A stretch of DNA of 64,000 nt, taken from NCBI GenBank assembly GCA_018970145.1, contig JAGWWY010000007.1, positions 1 through 64,000 on the forward strand, in the 5' to 3' direction. The translations under genes were made by a program, and so were the position numbers. Positions 17,799 to 27,591 of this stretch are shown here, one piece after another. Each line of letters opens with the position of its first letter. Within the stretch, counting starts at the first letter, position 1. The notes under the pieces were generated by a model, which saw nothing but the letters and a program-made list of their open reading frames with translations, was not told where the DNA came from and did no database searches. Source of the DNA: Gammaproteobacteria bacterium (GTDB taxonomy: Bacteria > Pseudomonadota > Gammaproteobacteria > Steroidobacterales > Steroidobacteraceae).

Positions 17799-18145
17799 CG
17801 GACCTGTTGAGCGCCACAGACCCCTACGTCTGGCTTGCGATCCTCGGGGTCACCGCCGCGACGTTCATCACCCGCTCGAGTTTGTTCGTACTCGGCGCGC
17901 GGGTTCAGTTTCCACCCGTGGTCGAGGCAGCGCTGCGCTTTGCACCCGCCTGCGCCCTCGCGGCCATCGTCGCGGCGGATCTCGCATTCGTCGAAGGACA
18001 GCTCAGAATCGATCTCAGTAACCCGAAATTGATTGCTGGGTGCGTCGGTATCGTCATTTTCTCAATCACTCGTAGCATTATTGGAACAATCGCGGGTGGC
18101 ATGATCACCTTTTGGTTCCTGCATTTCTGGCTACCCGTATTGTGA
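17795..18145 (+). CDS. azlD: AzlD family protein, partner of AzlC
   Basis: AzlD (116 aa) is a small four-helix membrane protein. It contains the family segments LAILGVTAATFITRSSLFVLG and FAPACALAAIVAADL near residues 14-65. The ATG overlaps the azlC stop as ATGA, with GGAGAG about 9 bases upstream, the standard azlCD arrangement. The open frame extends upstream through azlC but that part is out of frame with the real azlC product. Confidence 0.88.
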   Translation: MTDLLSATDPYVWLAILGVTAATFITRSSLFVLGARVQFPPVVEAALRFAPACALAAIVAADLAFVEGQLRIDLSNPKLIAGCVGIVIFSITRSIIGTIAGGMITFWFLHFWLPVL

Positions 18146-18216
18146 GCTGAGGTCCGATCGCCGCGATCGCCATCAAACTGCAACAGTAATCCAAAGATAA
18201 AACGTCAGTTTATTCA

Positions 18217-18245
18217 TTGACAAAATGTCAATAGCGCGGCAGATT
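18217..18245 (+). promoter_or_regulatory. tetR promoter with overlapping palindromic operator
   Basis: A perfect -35 TTGACA (18217-18222) and CAGATT (18240-18245) are 17 bases apart, and the ATG at 18252 follows after 6 bases. The -35 is one arm of the palindrome TTGACA-aaa-TGTCAA (18217-18231). A repressor bound there would block the promoter, which fits autoregulation by the TetR protein encoded next. Confidence 0.6.
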
Positions 18246-18251
18246 CGCCGC

Positions 18252-18902
18252 ATGAGTTACCTCGCCGAACGCCGTCTCGAAGAAAAAGAACGTCGCCGAC
18301 TGGAGATCCTCGACGCCGCGGCCGAGGTCGCTGGCGTCGTCGGTTTCGATGCCATGACGATGGAACAGGTCGCCCGCAAGGCCCGTCTCTCACGCGCCCT
18401 CGTCTACGTGTACTTCAAAGACAAGCACGATCTGCTGGTTGGTCTGTGCGTTCGGGCGCTCGAGCTTTTGCGTGAGCGGTTCGCAGCGGCCGTGGCCGCA
18501 GAGACCCAGGGCTATCGACAGGTCGAGGCCTGTGGCCGAGCCTACGTTCGCTTCGCCTCCGACCACCCCACCCTGTTCGATGCGCTAGCTCAGGTCGAGG
18601 CCCACACGCCGATCGCCGATGACCCGTCGCTCGAGGTGTCCCTCAAAGCGGGTGATGAATTGCAGTGCATCCTCGTCGAAGCCATCGAGCGTGGCAAAGC
18701 CGATGGCTCGATCCGCCCCGACGCCGGTCCCTCGGCGCTCCTCGGTCTGACCCTCTGGGGTCTGATGCACGGAGTACTGCAGCTCACCCAACACAAGTCG
18801 GGTAGCCTCGAGTCGGCTGGGGCGAGTCCGGTCGAACTCATCGAACAGAGCTTCGTGTTTGCGGCTCGGGCCATCGCGAGCCTCTCGGTGCTTCGATCGT
18901 GA
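18252..18902 (+). CDS. TetR family transcriptional regulator
   Basis: The 216-residue protein begins with a typical TetR helix-turn-helix: RRRLEILDAAAEVAGVVGFDAMTMEQVARKARLSRALVYVYFKDKHDLL (about residues 15-65). A divergent all-helical ligand domain follows. It heads the tolC-adaptor-RND operon and presumably represses it and itself. I prefer the ATG at 18252 over the ATG at 18225. The latter lies inside the palindrome and would be removed if transcription starts 6-7 bases after the -10. Confidence 0.9.
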   Translation: MSYLAERRLEEKERRRLEILDAAAEVAGVVGFDAMTMEQVARKARLSRALVYVYFKDKHDLLVGLCVRALELLRERFAAAVAAETQGYRQVEACGRAYVRFASDHPTLFDALAQVEAHTPIADDPSLEVSLKAGDELQCILVEAIERGKADGSIRPDAGPSALLGLTLWGLMHGVLQLTQHKSGSLESAGASPVELIEQSFVFAARAIASLSVLRS

Positions 18903-18913
18903 AGGGTCAGATC

Positions 18914-20356
18914 ATGAAGGCTTGGATCGGACTGACCCTTGGGCTACACACGGCGTTGCTCGGTGCCACCAGCGCGATAGCAGGTTCGGTTGCCGGACCC
19001 ACGCTCGAGGCGGCGGCCACCTTGCCGGTTCCGACTGAGCGGACCGTCGCCGAGGTGCTGGGCGCTTATGTGGACGAAGCGCTGCGCTCGAACCTCGCGC
19101 TGCAAGCGGCCGGGCTCGAGGTCGAGCGGAGTCAGGCGATGCTCGAGGCCGCGCGGGCGCGCTTCTTCCCGGAGGCCACCCTGAACGCCCGCTACACCCG
19201 TGCCGAAGGCGGCCGCGAGGTCTCACTGCCGCTCGCGGCGGCCTTCAACCCGGTCTATGCGACGCTGAATGAACTATTGCTGGCCGATGGCAAGGCGCCG
19301 CGCTTCGGCAGTATCGAGGATCCCCGCTTCCTGCTGCAGCGCGACGAAGAGCAGGACTCGCGGATCAGCCTGCGCCAGCCCCTGTATGCGCCGGCCCTCC
19401 CGGCGGCCGTACGCGCGCAGCGCGCCGCGATGGCAGCGACGAGTTACGCCAAGCTCGCCCTTGAGCAGCGTCTGCAGCGGGATGTGTCGGTCGGCTACCT
19501 CGACTGGCTGCGTGCCAACCGCAGCGCCGACATCGTGGCCGCCAGTCGTGCTCTGTTGCAGGAAAATCTACGTATCAACGAATCGTTGTTTCGAAATGGC
19601 ACGATCACCGAAGACCAGGTGCTGCGTGCGCGCGCGGAATTGCTCGCCGTCGAGCAACAACTCTCCGAGACAAGGCAACTACGAGATCAGGCACGCAGTT
19701 ACCTGAATTTTTTGTTGAACCGGCCGCTCGATACGATGCTCGACGATGCCGTCATCGACGGTGAGCTCGTACAGGTCGCCCTCGGTCTCGAACAACTGCG
19801 TGCGCTCGCTCTCACGCAACGACCCGACGTGGGTCAATTCGAGGGCAACGTCAAAGCGATGGAATCGCGCGTGGCGATCGCTCGTGCAGCGCGGCTGCCG
19901 TCACTTGGTCTGGCCGTCGACGGTGGCACGCAGGGCGAAAAATACGAGTTCGGGCGAGGCCGCAATTATGCCACGGTCTCACTGCTGTTGAATTGGACGC
20001 TGTTCGATGGTGGCGCGCGTCGTGCCGAAGAACGTGAAGCCAAGCTCGCTCTGCGTCAGATCGAGACGCAACGCATGCAACTCGCGCAGCAGATCGCACT
20101 CGAAGTTCAACAAGCGCTCGATCGACTGCAGACGAGTCAGGTCTCCCTGCAAGTGGCCGAAGCGCGCGCCGCTGCCGCCCGTGCCGCGTTTCGCATCGCC
20201 GGTCGTAAACGCGATGAGGGCGTGATCAGTCAGGTCGAGTTTTTGGATGCGCGCACTAGCCTCACCGCCGCCGAGTTGAATTTGAATGCCGTGCGGTTCG
20301 AATCACTCGCACGACAAGCTGACCTTGATTACGCCACCGGAGCACCCCGCTCGTGA
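18914..20356 (+). CDS. TolC family outer membrane efflux protein
   Basis: This 480-residue outer membrane factor has a signal peptide (WIGLTLGLHTALLGATSAIAG). It then shows two repeats of the OEP domain with long coiled coils, for example ALEQRLQRDVSVGYLDWLRANRSADIVAASR and the C-terminal ARAAFRIAGRKRDEGVISQVEFLDARTSLTAAELN. It would form the trimeric exit duct for the RND pump encoded downstream. The ATG at 18914 has AAGGG 7 bases upstream and is preferred over GTG 18899, which overlaps the tetR stop. Confidence 0.92.
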   Translation: MKAWIGLTLGLHTALLGATSAIAGSVAGPTLEAAATLPVPTERTVAEVLGAYVDEALRSNLALQAAGLEVERSQAMLEAARARFFPEATLNARYTRAEGGREVSLPLAAAFNPVYATLNELLLADGKAPRFGSIEDPRFLLQRDEEQDSRISLRQPLYAPALPAAVRAQRAAMAATSYAKLALEQRLQRDVSVGYLDWLRANRSADIVAASRALLQENLRINESLFRNGTITEDQVLRARAELLAVEQQLSETRQLRDQARSYLNFLLNRPLDTMLDDAVIDGELVQVALGLEQLRALALTQRPDVGQFEGNVKAMESRVAIARAARLPSLGLAVDGGTQGEKYEFGRGRNYATVSLLLNWTLFDGGARRAEEREAKLALRQIETQRMQLAQQIALEVQQALDRLQTSQVSLQVAEARAAAARAAFRIAGRKRDEGVISQVEFLDARTSLTAAELNLNAVRFESLARQADLDYATGAPRS

Positions 20357-21396
20357 AATATTTGATGCCGTTAACGCTGGTTCTGTTTTTGAGTGCCTGT
20401 GGCGCTGCACCCTCGGATCCCACTGCCGATCTGGGCACGCCGGTGCGGACGGGTATCGCCTCGAGCGGCCCCGCCATCGCCAGCCTCAAAACCAACGGTG
20501 TCGTCGCAGCACGCGACGAGATGCGCTTGTCTTTCAAGACTGGCGGAATCATCCGTCGCATCACCGTGCAAGAGGGGCAGCCCGTCAAACAAGGCCAGAT
20601 TCTCGCGGAGCTCGAACTCACGGAAATCAACGCGCAGTTCCAGCAAGCCAAACAAATGGCCGACAAGTCGGCACGCGATCTCGAACGCGGCGAACGCCTG
20701 CATGCCGATCAGGTGATCAGCCTCGAAGCGCTGCAAAACCTGCGCACACAAGCGGCCGTCACCGCCGCAGCTCGCGATGCCGCGCGCTTCAACCTCGGTC
20801 AGTCGACCATCGTGGCAACCCGAGACGGCGTGATCCTGCGTCAGTTAGCCGAGGAGCGCGAACTCGTGCCACCGGGGCAGCCGGTTATCGTGTTGGGCAG
20901 CAGTGAGCGCGGGTATGTCGTTCGCGCGGCGATCTCGGATCGCGACCTCGTCCGCCTGAGCGTGGGTGATCGAGCGGAGGTTCGTCTCGATGCCTACCCT
21001 GGGCAAGTTTTCACAGGCAAAGTGCACGAGGTGTCGGCTGCCGCCGATCCGCGTAACGGCCTGTTCCCCATCGAAGTGCGTTTCGACGTTCCCGCCGAGA
21101 CCAAACTGGCGACCGGTTTCATCGCCAAGTTGCAAATCACACCCGCGACCGCAAATGCGTCCAGCCTGACTTACATACCAATCGCCGCTCTCGTCGAGGG
21201 CGATGGCAACAAGGCGCAAGTCTTTGTCGTGGATGGCGCGCTGGCACGCAAACGCGAGGTGACGGTGGCGTTCATCGATGGCGAAGCGGTTGCGCTCGCA
21301 AGCGGACTCACCGCCGGCACGGCCCTCGTCACCGAGGGCGCTCTCTATCTGGTCGATGGCGAACGCATCAGCCCCGTCACCACCGAAACCAACTAG
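20353..21396 (+). CDS. RND efflux periplasmic adaptor (membrane fusion) lipoprotein
   Basis: The 347-residue protein has a lipoprotein signal ending at Cys16 (FLSAC). A lipoyl/biotinyl-like domain in two halves flanks a short hairpin (GGIIRRITVQEGQPVKQGQILAELE and NLGQSTIVATRDGVILRQLAEERELVPPGQPV). Beta-barrel and membrane-proximal domains follow. It bridges TolC and the RND pump. The GTG start overlaps the tolC stop (GTGA). Confidence 0.92.
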   Translation: MKYLMPLTLVLFLSACGAAPSDPTADLGTPVRTGIASSGPAIASLKTNGVVAARDEMRLSFKTGGIIRRITVQEGQPVKQGQILAELELTEINAQFQQAKQMADKSARDLERGERLHADQVISLEALQNLRTQAAVTAAARDAARFNLGQSTIVATRDGVILRQLAEERELVPPGQPVIVLGSSERGYVVRAAISDRDLVRLSVGDRAEVRLDAYPGQVFTGKVHEVSAAADPRNGLFPIEVRFDVPAETKLATGFIAKLQITPATANASSLTYIPIAALVEGDGNKAQVFVVDGALARKREVTVAFIDGEAVALASGLTAGTALVTEGALYLVDGERISPVTTETN

Positions 21397-21405
21397 GGGC
21401 CCAGC

Positions 21406-24400
21406 GTGTCGATACTCGAGTTTCCGATCAAGCGCTACCAGTTCACTCTGGTCGCTTTTCTTTGTCTCGTGGCGATGGGGATATACGCCTTCATTTCCGT
21501 GCCGCGCGAGGAGGATCCGTCGTTTCGGATCTCGGGTTTCGACATCGCGGCGATCATGCCGGGTGCCGACCCGCAGGATCTCGAGCGCCTCGTCGCCAAG
21601 CCTCTCGAAGATCGACTCTCCGAACTCGACGATGTTCGCCAACTGGAGACGGTGATCGCCGATGGCGTCTCGTTCACCATTGTCGAATTCGAAGCCTATT
21701 CCGACGCCAACAAAAAATATGATGAGGTCCTGCGCGAAGTCAACGCACTACGACCGAATCTACCCGCCGAACTTCGACAAATCAGTATTCGCAAGTTCAG
21801 CCCGGGACTCGTCAACATCGTTCAGTATGCTTTGGTCTCGGCCGAGGCGCCGTACCGCGAACTCGAAGATCATGCGCGCGCCTTGAAAGACGTATTGAAA
21901 TCTGTGCCGGGAATCCGCACCTCGGAAAGCTGGGCTTATCCGCCGCGCGAGTTGCGCATCGAAGTGAACATGGAGCGTCTGGCCGATTTCAAGCTGAACG
22001 CAGCCAGAGTCATCCAAGCGCTCGATAGCGAAAACGCGAACATCCCGGCTGGCATCATCGATGTTGGGTCGCGCAGTTTTACCGTCAAGAGCACCGGCTC
22101 CTACGAGAATCTCGAGCAGGTTCGCGATACGGTGGTCAGCGCCGAGGGTGGGCGCATCGTGCGAGTGCGAGATATCGCGGCGGTGCAGTGGGCTGAGGGT
22201 CAGTGGGGCCACGTCGGTCGCTACAACGGCCAGCGCGCCGTCTTCGTCACGGCCAACATGAAAGAAGGGCAAAACATTCTCCGAGTGCGTAAAGCGCTCG
22301 GGGAGGCGGTTGCTCGCTATCAAGCGGGCTTGCCGAAGCGCGTGCAATTGGAACTCGGCTTCGATCAGTCGCGCAACGTCGAATCACGCCTCGATCGTTT
22401 GTACATCGACTTTAGCATCGCCATCGCGTTAGTTCTCATCACCCTGCTGCCACTCGGCCTGCGGGCGGCAGGCATCGTGATGATTTCGATTCCATTGTCG
22501 TTGGCGTTCGGCATCGCGGTGCTGCACTTTCTTGGCTACTCGCTCAATCAGCTGTCCATCGCGGGTTTCGTGGTCGCTCTCGGTTTGCTGGTCGACGACT
22601 CGATCGTGGCGGTCGAGAATATCTCGCGTCACGTTCGGCTCGGCTACGATCGAACTCGAGCCGCCATCCTCGGCACGCGCCAAATCATGCTTGCCGTTCT
22701 CGGTTGTACGGCAACCTTGATTTTCGCCTTTCTGCCTTTGATGGCTCTGCCGGGAACCGCCGGAAAGTTCATCCGAGTGCTGCCCACCGCGGTAGTCGCG
22801 ACGGTCGTCGGCTCGCTACTGATCGCCCTTTTCATCATTCCTTTCCTCGCTTCTCGCATGCTGCGTGACGAGGATGTCGGGCACTCGAATCGGTTACTGC
22901 AGCGGATCATGGATGCGATCCACCGCTATTATCGACCCGCGCTGCATTATTGCCTCGCGAGACCCAAAGCGACGGTCGTCGCCGCTATTGGCGGCTCGCT
23001 GTTGCTCTCGTTTCTGCTCGTCCCGGTGCTCGGCTCGAGCCTGTTTCCGAAAGCCGATACACCACAATTTTTGGTGCAGGTCGACACGCCGACCGGTACT
23101 AGTCTCGCCGAGACCGACCGTGCACTGCGTTTCGTCGAAGCAGAACTCGACAAAGTGCCGGGCGTGCAATCGGTTTTCACCAATCTTGGTCGTGGCAATC
23201 CACAGATCTACTACAACCACATTCAGCGCAACGAGTCGGCGGGCTACGGCGAGATATTCGTCACGCTCGAATCGTATGACACGAGAAAGACCCCGGAGCT
23301 TCTCGATGGTTTGCGCACCCGACTCGATCAATACCCGGGCGCACGGATTTCAGTCAAAGAATTCATCAACGGTCCACCCGTCTCGGCGCCGATCGCTATC
23401 CGCGTCGTAGGACCCGACCTGCAGGTACTCGATCAACTCGCGCGGGAAGTTGAATCTTTACTCGACAAAACACCGGGAACCCGCGATGTACGTAATCCGC
23501 TGAAATTTCCTCGAACCAACATCTCGCTGCAAGCAGACACACAGAAAGCGGCCCTGCTCGGCGTTCCGGCGGTCGAAATCGATCGCGCCGCACGATTAGC
23601 CATCTCGGGCTTGCCGGCCGGCACATTCAAGGACGATGACGGCGAGCAGTATCCGATCGTGGTCAGAACTCCGCTCGACCGACGCGCCGACTTTGAGGCG
23701 CTAGAAGCGGCGCGTGCGATGTCGGTCACTGGCGAGCTCATACCGCTCAAGCAAGTGGCCTCGGTCGAGATGGAACCGGCGCCGGTGCTCATCTCCCGAT
23801 ATCTGCGAGAGCGCTCCGTCACGGTAAATGCCGAAGTGTTGCGCGGTGAGAATATCGGCAAAGTCACCGACGATGTCGTCAAACGACTCAATGAGCTCGA
23901 GTGGCCACGCGGCTATCGGTATGTTCTCGGCGGCGATGCCGAAGCGGGAGCGGATGCGTTTGGTGGGATCGGCACAGCCATCATCGTTGCTATCTTCGGC
24001 ATCTTCGCCATTCTGGTGCTCGAGTTCGGTAGCTTCCGATCAACGCTGATCGTGTTGACCGTGGTGCCACTTGGTGTCTTTGGCGGGATGCTGATGCTGC
24101 TGATCACCGACAACGACATCTCGTTCACCGCTGCCATCGGCTTCATCGCTTTGATCGGCATCGAGATCAAAAACTCTATCCTGTTGGTCGACTTCACCAA
24201 TCAATTACGTGAAGAGGGCGTGCCGCTCGATGAAGCCATCGAGCAAGCCGGTGAAATTCGCTTCCTGCCGATTTTGCTCACCTCCGCAACCGCCATCGGC
24301 GGTCTGCTGCCGCTGGCCGTGCAGAACATCGGACTCTATTCACCCATGGCCTGGGTGATCATCGGTGGCTTGATCACCTCGACACTGCTGGCGCGCCTGG

Positions 24401-24498
24401 TCACGCCGGTGATGTACAAGTTGATCCCACCGGCAGGACATGAACCGAAGAATATCGCGCGAGGCAATCAACCGGAGGCGTCCGGTGCGCTGCTCTAA
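21406..24498 (+). CDS. RND family efflux pump inner-membrane transporter
   Basis: The 1030-residue protein has the full two-repeat RND architecture with twelve transmembrane helices and large periplasmic loops. The proton-relay aspartates are Asp397-Asp398 in helix 4 (ALGLLVDDSIVAVEN). The second repeat carries FIALIGIEIKNSILLVDFTNQLREEG. The N-terminus, PREEDPSFRI, and pore-domain motifs place it in the HAE-like group, and the adaptor and TolC are encoded just before. Substrates are unknown. Its stop overlaps the convergent methyltransferase stop by 4 bases. Confidence 0.93.
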   Translation: MSILEFPIKRYQFTLVAFLCLVAMGIYAFISVPREEDPSFRISGFDIAAIMPGADPQDLERLVAKPLEDRLSELDDVRQLETVIADGVSFTIVEFEAYSDANKKYDEVLREVNALRPNLPAELRQISIRKFSPGLVNIVQYALVSAEAPYRELEDHARALKDVLKSVPGIRTSESWAYPPRELRIEVNMERLADFKLNAARVIQALDSENANIPAGIIDVGSRSFTVKSTGSYENLEQVRDTVVSAEGGRIVRVRDIAAVQWAEGQWGHVGRYNGQRAVFVTANMKEGQNILRVRKALGEAVARYQAGLPKRVQLELGFDQSRNVESRLDRLYIDFSIAIALVLITLLPLGLRAAGIVMISIPLSLAFGIAVLHFLGYSLNQLSIAGFVVALGLLVDDSIVAVENISRHVRLGYDRTRAAILGTRQIMLAVLGCTATLIFAFLPLMALPGTAGKFIRVLPTAVVATVVGSLLIALFIIPFLASRMLRDEDVGHSNRLLQRIMDAIHRYYRPALHYCLARPKATVVAAIGGSLLLSFLLVPVLGSSLFPKADTPQFLVQVDTPTGTSLAETDRALRFVEAELDKVPGVQSVFTNLGRGNPQIYYNHIQRNESAGYGEIFVTLESYDTRKTPELLDGLRTRLDQYPGARISVKEFINGPPVSAPIAIRVVGPDLQVLDQLAREVESLLDKTPGTRDVRNPLKFPRTNISLQADTQKAALLGVPAVEIDRAARLAISGLPAGTFKDDDGEQYPIVVRTPLDRRADFEALEAARAMSVTGELIPLKQVASVEMEPAPVLISRYLRERSVTVNAEVLRGENIGKVTDDVVKRLNELEWPRGYRYVLGGDAEAGADAFGGIGTAIIVAIFGIFAILVLEFGSFRSTLIVLTVVPLGVFGGMLMLLITDNDISFTAAIGFIALIGIEIKNSILLVDFTNQLREEGVPLDEAIEQAGEIRFLPILLTSATAIGGLLPLAVQNIGLYSPMAWVIIGGLITSTLLARLVTPVMYKLIPPAGHEPKNIARGNQPEASGALL

Positions 24499-25082
24499 GC
24501 ACTCTCCAGTTCCCACGCCACGAGCGGCGCCCCACGACGGATCCAAAAGCCCGCGCCAATATGGCGGAACTGTCGCCGCAGACGGCTGCGATACCACTCG
24601 GCAGTGCGCATGGTGACAGCGGGGTCAGTGCGTCGCTGATCCGCGTTCTCGCGCCAATCGCGACGTGTCAACGCGCTGAAAAACAACACCCCACGACATA
24701 GATTTGCGAAATTCCTTATCGCTTTCGCGGCCGACGCGTCGTCGAGGTATTGCAACACGTCGTAGCAAACCACAAGGTCGAAGGGTTGACGCGGCCGGTA
24801 ATCAGCGATGCTGCCGTTCAGCCAGCCGTATTTTTGGCAAAGATACTCGCTGTATTCCAAACCGACATAGGTGGCACCGGGCAAACCCCGCAACAAGGCG
24901 GTGCGCATCAGGCCAAGCCCACAACCCGCATCGAGAATGCTGCCGACCGGACAATCGATATGCTTGACGTAGGACACGATCAAATTGGCGCGCGCCGTCA
25001 TCTCGGCTTGCGAGGTGACGGAGCTGCGTGCATTTCGATAAAAGCGCTGGTAGTAGTCGCGCCCGAAATATTCCTTGCTCAA
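24495..25082 (-). CDS. class I SAM-dependent methyltransferase, 195 aa
   Basis: The Rossmann motif I is seen as ILDAGCGLGLMRTAL (about residues 49-63), followed by TYVGLEYSEYL (motif II) and DLVVCYDVLQYLDD (post-II), so SAM binding is likely. The substrate is unknown. The start is a TTG that overlaps the ubiD-like stop (TTGA), with an AGG about 6 bases upstream. This suggests co-translation with the decarboxylase. It could equally be a housekeeping small-molecule methylase. Confidence 0.75.
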   Translation of the reverse strand: MSKEYFGRDYYQRFYRNARSSVTSQAEMTARANLIVSYVKHIDCPVGSILDAGCGLGLMRTALLRGLPGATYVGLEYSEYLCQKYGWLNGSIADYRPRQPFDLVVCYDVLQYLDDASAAKAIRNFANLCRGVLFFSALTRRDWRENADQRRTDPAVTMRTAEWYRSRLRRQFRHIGAGFWIRRGAPLVAWELESA

Positions 25083-26572
25083 ACGATACCTGCCAATTTT
25101 CGTGCGATCGCTGCGACTTGGTCGGGGTCGGCCTTGGAGACTTCCGGATACTCGGTGAATCGCTCCGGGATTTTGATCGTCGCGTCGATACCCATCTGAT
25201 CCGATCGAAAGGCGCCAAACTGGGCCGACTTCTCACAGGAGGGATCCAGAATCATCGGGATGCCGTCAGGCTGGATGATGGAATCTTTGACCGGTTGCCA
25301 CCGGGTCATCATCGCCCACTCGACTTGCTTCAGATCGTACGGGTCGACATCGGGCCCCACGACGATGACGAGTTTGGCGGTCCGACCCCAGCGACCCGCA
25401 GAGCCCCACACAGCGTGAATGACGTATTTGCCAAAGTTCGGGTGGGGCTTTTGCCAGCCGTCAACCGACAACTGCACCACGTAGCACATGTTCGGCGTGA
25501 CCGCGACGTCATGTACCTCGGGAATCTTTTTGCGCAGATCCGAGAGTACTTCGCCTTCGACCGGCAACAAGGCGATGTAGTTGTGATCGAAGGGCGGCAC
25601 CATTTCCATGGTCGCGTGCCAAATCGGATTCTTGCGATAAGAGAGGCACTTGATACGCACCATCGGAAATACCTGGACGCGATCGTAATAACCGACCGGG
25701 TTCGAGTGCCAACCGATCGCCTCGAGCTCATCGGTGATGACCTCGCCCTCGAGTACCCATTCGGCGTGCGCGGGCACTTCGAGATCGACCGTCTCGCAAC
25801 GCACCATCTGAACAGGTGAACCACGCAGGCCGCCTGCGAATGCCGTCTCGTCGACGTTGAACGGGACGCCGGTCGCCGACGCCAAGTGCAGCGCAGGATC
25901 GCAAACACCTGCAATTGCCACTTCGAGACGCTGACCCATCTGCGAGGCTTTGAAGGTATGCCGACCAATATCGGAAAACGGCGGATTCCACCAATAAAAC
26001 GCGGCCAGATCGCGCTTCGCGCGCTCAGGCGGATAGGTACCGCCCTGGGGGTGGGTCGCATCAAGGAATTGCGTGAAGCGATACCAGCCACAGTTACGGC
26101 CACCGGTCTGCGGATCCTTGGAGAACGTCATCGCGTTGGTGATATAGGCTGGGCCTTCTTTACCAAACCAGACGTGCGGTAGCTGCTTATCGAGCGAAAC
26201 ATCATCACCTTTGATAATGACGTCCTTGCAAGGAGCGCTCGCTTTGTCGACCACGACTGGCGCATGCCACCGCGCGGGATCGGCAAGCACTTCGGAGTGA
26301 TAGAGCTTGGCTTCACGCCAATCTCGAAAACCGATGGTCATCGCGGTGCGTTCGCGGGTGCCAAACGGGTTGAACAAAATCGGGATGCCTTGGGTGTTAA
26401 CGGCATCGACGTTGTTGAGCATCAAGGCGGGACCATTTTTGGCGCAGATATAGTTCATCAACGACTGCAGCTCGTTGGTCCCGCGGCGCCCATCGAACGG
26501 CACGTCGATGTGCTTCAATTGCCCTTCTCGCTCGAGCAGCGCGAGATACTCGCGCATGTCCTTGAACGCCAT
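25079..26572 (-). CDS. UbiD family (prenyl-FMN) decarboxylase
   Basis: The 497-residue protein has the UbiD fold sequence: MREYLALLEREGQLKHIDVPFDGRR at the N-terminus, the metal/prFMN-binding core ITNAMTFSKDPQTGGRNCGWYRF, and the later VLEGEV region. UbiD enzymes reversibly decarboxylate unsaturated or aromatic acids with prenylated FMN made by UbiX; no ubiX is in this window. Its neighbours (SDR, FAD monooxygenase, methyltransferases) point to an aromatic-acid pathway rather than ubiquinone synthesis. The ATG has AAGGGGAG 5 bases upstream. Confidence 0.88.
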   Translation of the reverse strand: MAFKDMREYLALLEREGQLKHIDVPFDGRRGTNELQSLMNYICAKNGPALMLNNVDAVNTQGIPILFNPFGTRERTAMTIGFRDWREAKLYHSEVLADPARWHAPVVVDKASAPCKDVIIKGDDVSLDKQLPHVWFGKEGPAYITNAMTFSKDPQTGGRNCGWYRFTQFLDATHPQGGTYPPERAKRDLAAFYWWNPPFSDIGRHTFKASQMGQRLEVAIAGVCDPALHLASATGVPFNVDETAFAGGLRGSPVQMVRCETVDLEVPAHAEWVLEGEVITDELEAIGWHSNPVGYYDRVQVFPMVRIKCLSYRKNPIWHATMEMVPPFDHNYIALLPVEGEVLSDLRKKIPEVHDVAVTPNMCYVVQLSVDGWQKPHPNFGKYVIHAVWGSAGRWGRTAKLVIVVGPDVDPYDLKQVEWAMMTRWQPVKDSIIQPDGIPMILDPSCEKSAQFGAFRSDQMGIDATIKIPERFTEYPEVSKADPDQVAAIARKLAGIV

Positions 26573-26773
26573 GATGACTCCCCTTGAGTTGATCCCCGAG
26601 CGATGAGCCTACCGCCCGGCCACCATCCTGTACCAGCCCAAGCGGCAGCACCGACTCGCCATGTCCCTAGGTCGGACAGCGGATGTGGTTCGACAGCCTC
26701 GGAGTTGACACAGCCGGCATGATCACCCCACAGACGCAAGCTTGACGTCGAGCCACCCGTAGGAGCACGCCCC

Positions 26774-27589
26774 ATGTCCGAACCCGCCCGCAAAGTTGCC
26801 ATCATTACCGGATCGGCCACCGGAGTCGGCGCAGCGGCAGCGATCATGTTGGCCGGGCGCGGCTGTCACCTCGTGATCAACTACACCCGCAGTGAAACCG
26901 AAGCGCGCGAGACCGCAATGCAGTGCGAGGCCAAAGGCGCCGAGACGATCGTCTTTCAAGGTGACGTGGCGGATGATGTCGCCTGCCAAGGCATGGCGGC
27001 CGCAGCCATCGAGAGGTGGGGGCGTATCGACTACCTGATCAACAACGCGGCCAAGACCAAATTCAATCCTTACGAAAATCTCGACGGACTTTCGGCGGAC
27101 GACTTTCTCGCAATCTACAAAGTGAATGTCGTGGGTGCCTATCAGATGGTGAGAGCCGTCACGCCGCAAATGAAAAAACAAGGGCGTGGCTCCATCGTCA
27201 ATAACTCCTCCATCGGTGGTGTCACCGGCATTGCCTCATCGATGGCTTATGCAGCAAGCAAAGCCGCGCTCAACATGATGACGCAGTCGCTCTCGCTTGT
27301 GCTCGGTCCTGAAATTCGCATCAATGCCGTTGCGCCGGGCGCGATCCAGACACGTTGGCTGCAAGGCGGTATGACGCCCGAGCAATATCAGGACTTCCTC
27401 GTGAACGCCGCAGCGATGGTGCCACTCAAGACCGTACCGACGGCCGAGCAGATCGCCGAAGCCCTCGTCTGGTTTCTCGAAGGCGCTAGTGTTGTCACCG
27501 GGGAAGTACTGATGGTCGATGCCGGCTTGCACTGCGGTCGTCTACCGCCATCATCGAGCAACAAGGCAAGTTGGGACAACAAGAAGTAG
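26774..27589 (+). CDS. short-chain dehydrogenase/reductase (FabG-like)
   Basis: The 271-residue classical SDR has the cofactor motif TGSATGVG (residues 12-19), NNAA (90-93) and the catalytic Ser145/Ser146, Tyr159 and Lys163 (SMAYAASK). The N-x-T-R pattern after strand 2 (INYTRS) suggests NADP(H). It is divergent from the ubiD gene with a 201-base spacer. A perfect TTGACA occurs at 26705-26710, but I see no convincing -10. AGGAG lies 8 bases before the ATG. The substrate is unknown. Confidence 0.9.
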   Translation: MSEPARKVAIITGSATGVGAAAAIMLAGRGCHLVINYTRSETEARETAMQCEAKGAETIVFQGDVADDVACQGMAAAAIERWGRIDYLINNAAKTKFNPYENLDGLSADDFLAIYKVNVVGAYQMVRAVTPQMKKQGRGSIVNNSSIGGVTGIASSMAYAASKAALNMMTQSLSLVLGPEIRINAVAPGAIQTRWLQGGMTPEQYQDFLVNAAAMVPLKTVPTAEQIAEALVWFLEGASVVTGEVLMVDAGLHCGRLPPSSSNKASWDNKK

Positions 27590-27591
27590 CG

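Noticed and set aside
18154-18168. CGATCG-ccg-CGATCG palindrome after azlD as a terminator or HIP1-type element
   Set aside because: No T run follows and a single GCGATCGC octamer is not informative in GC-rich DNA.
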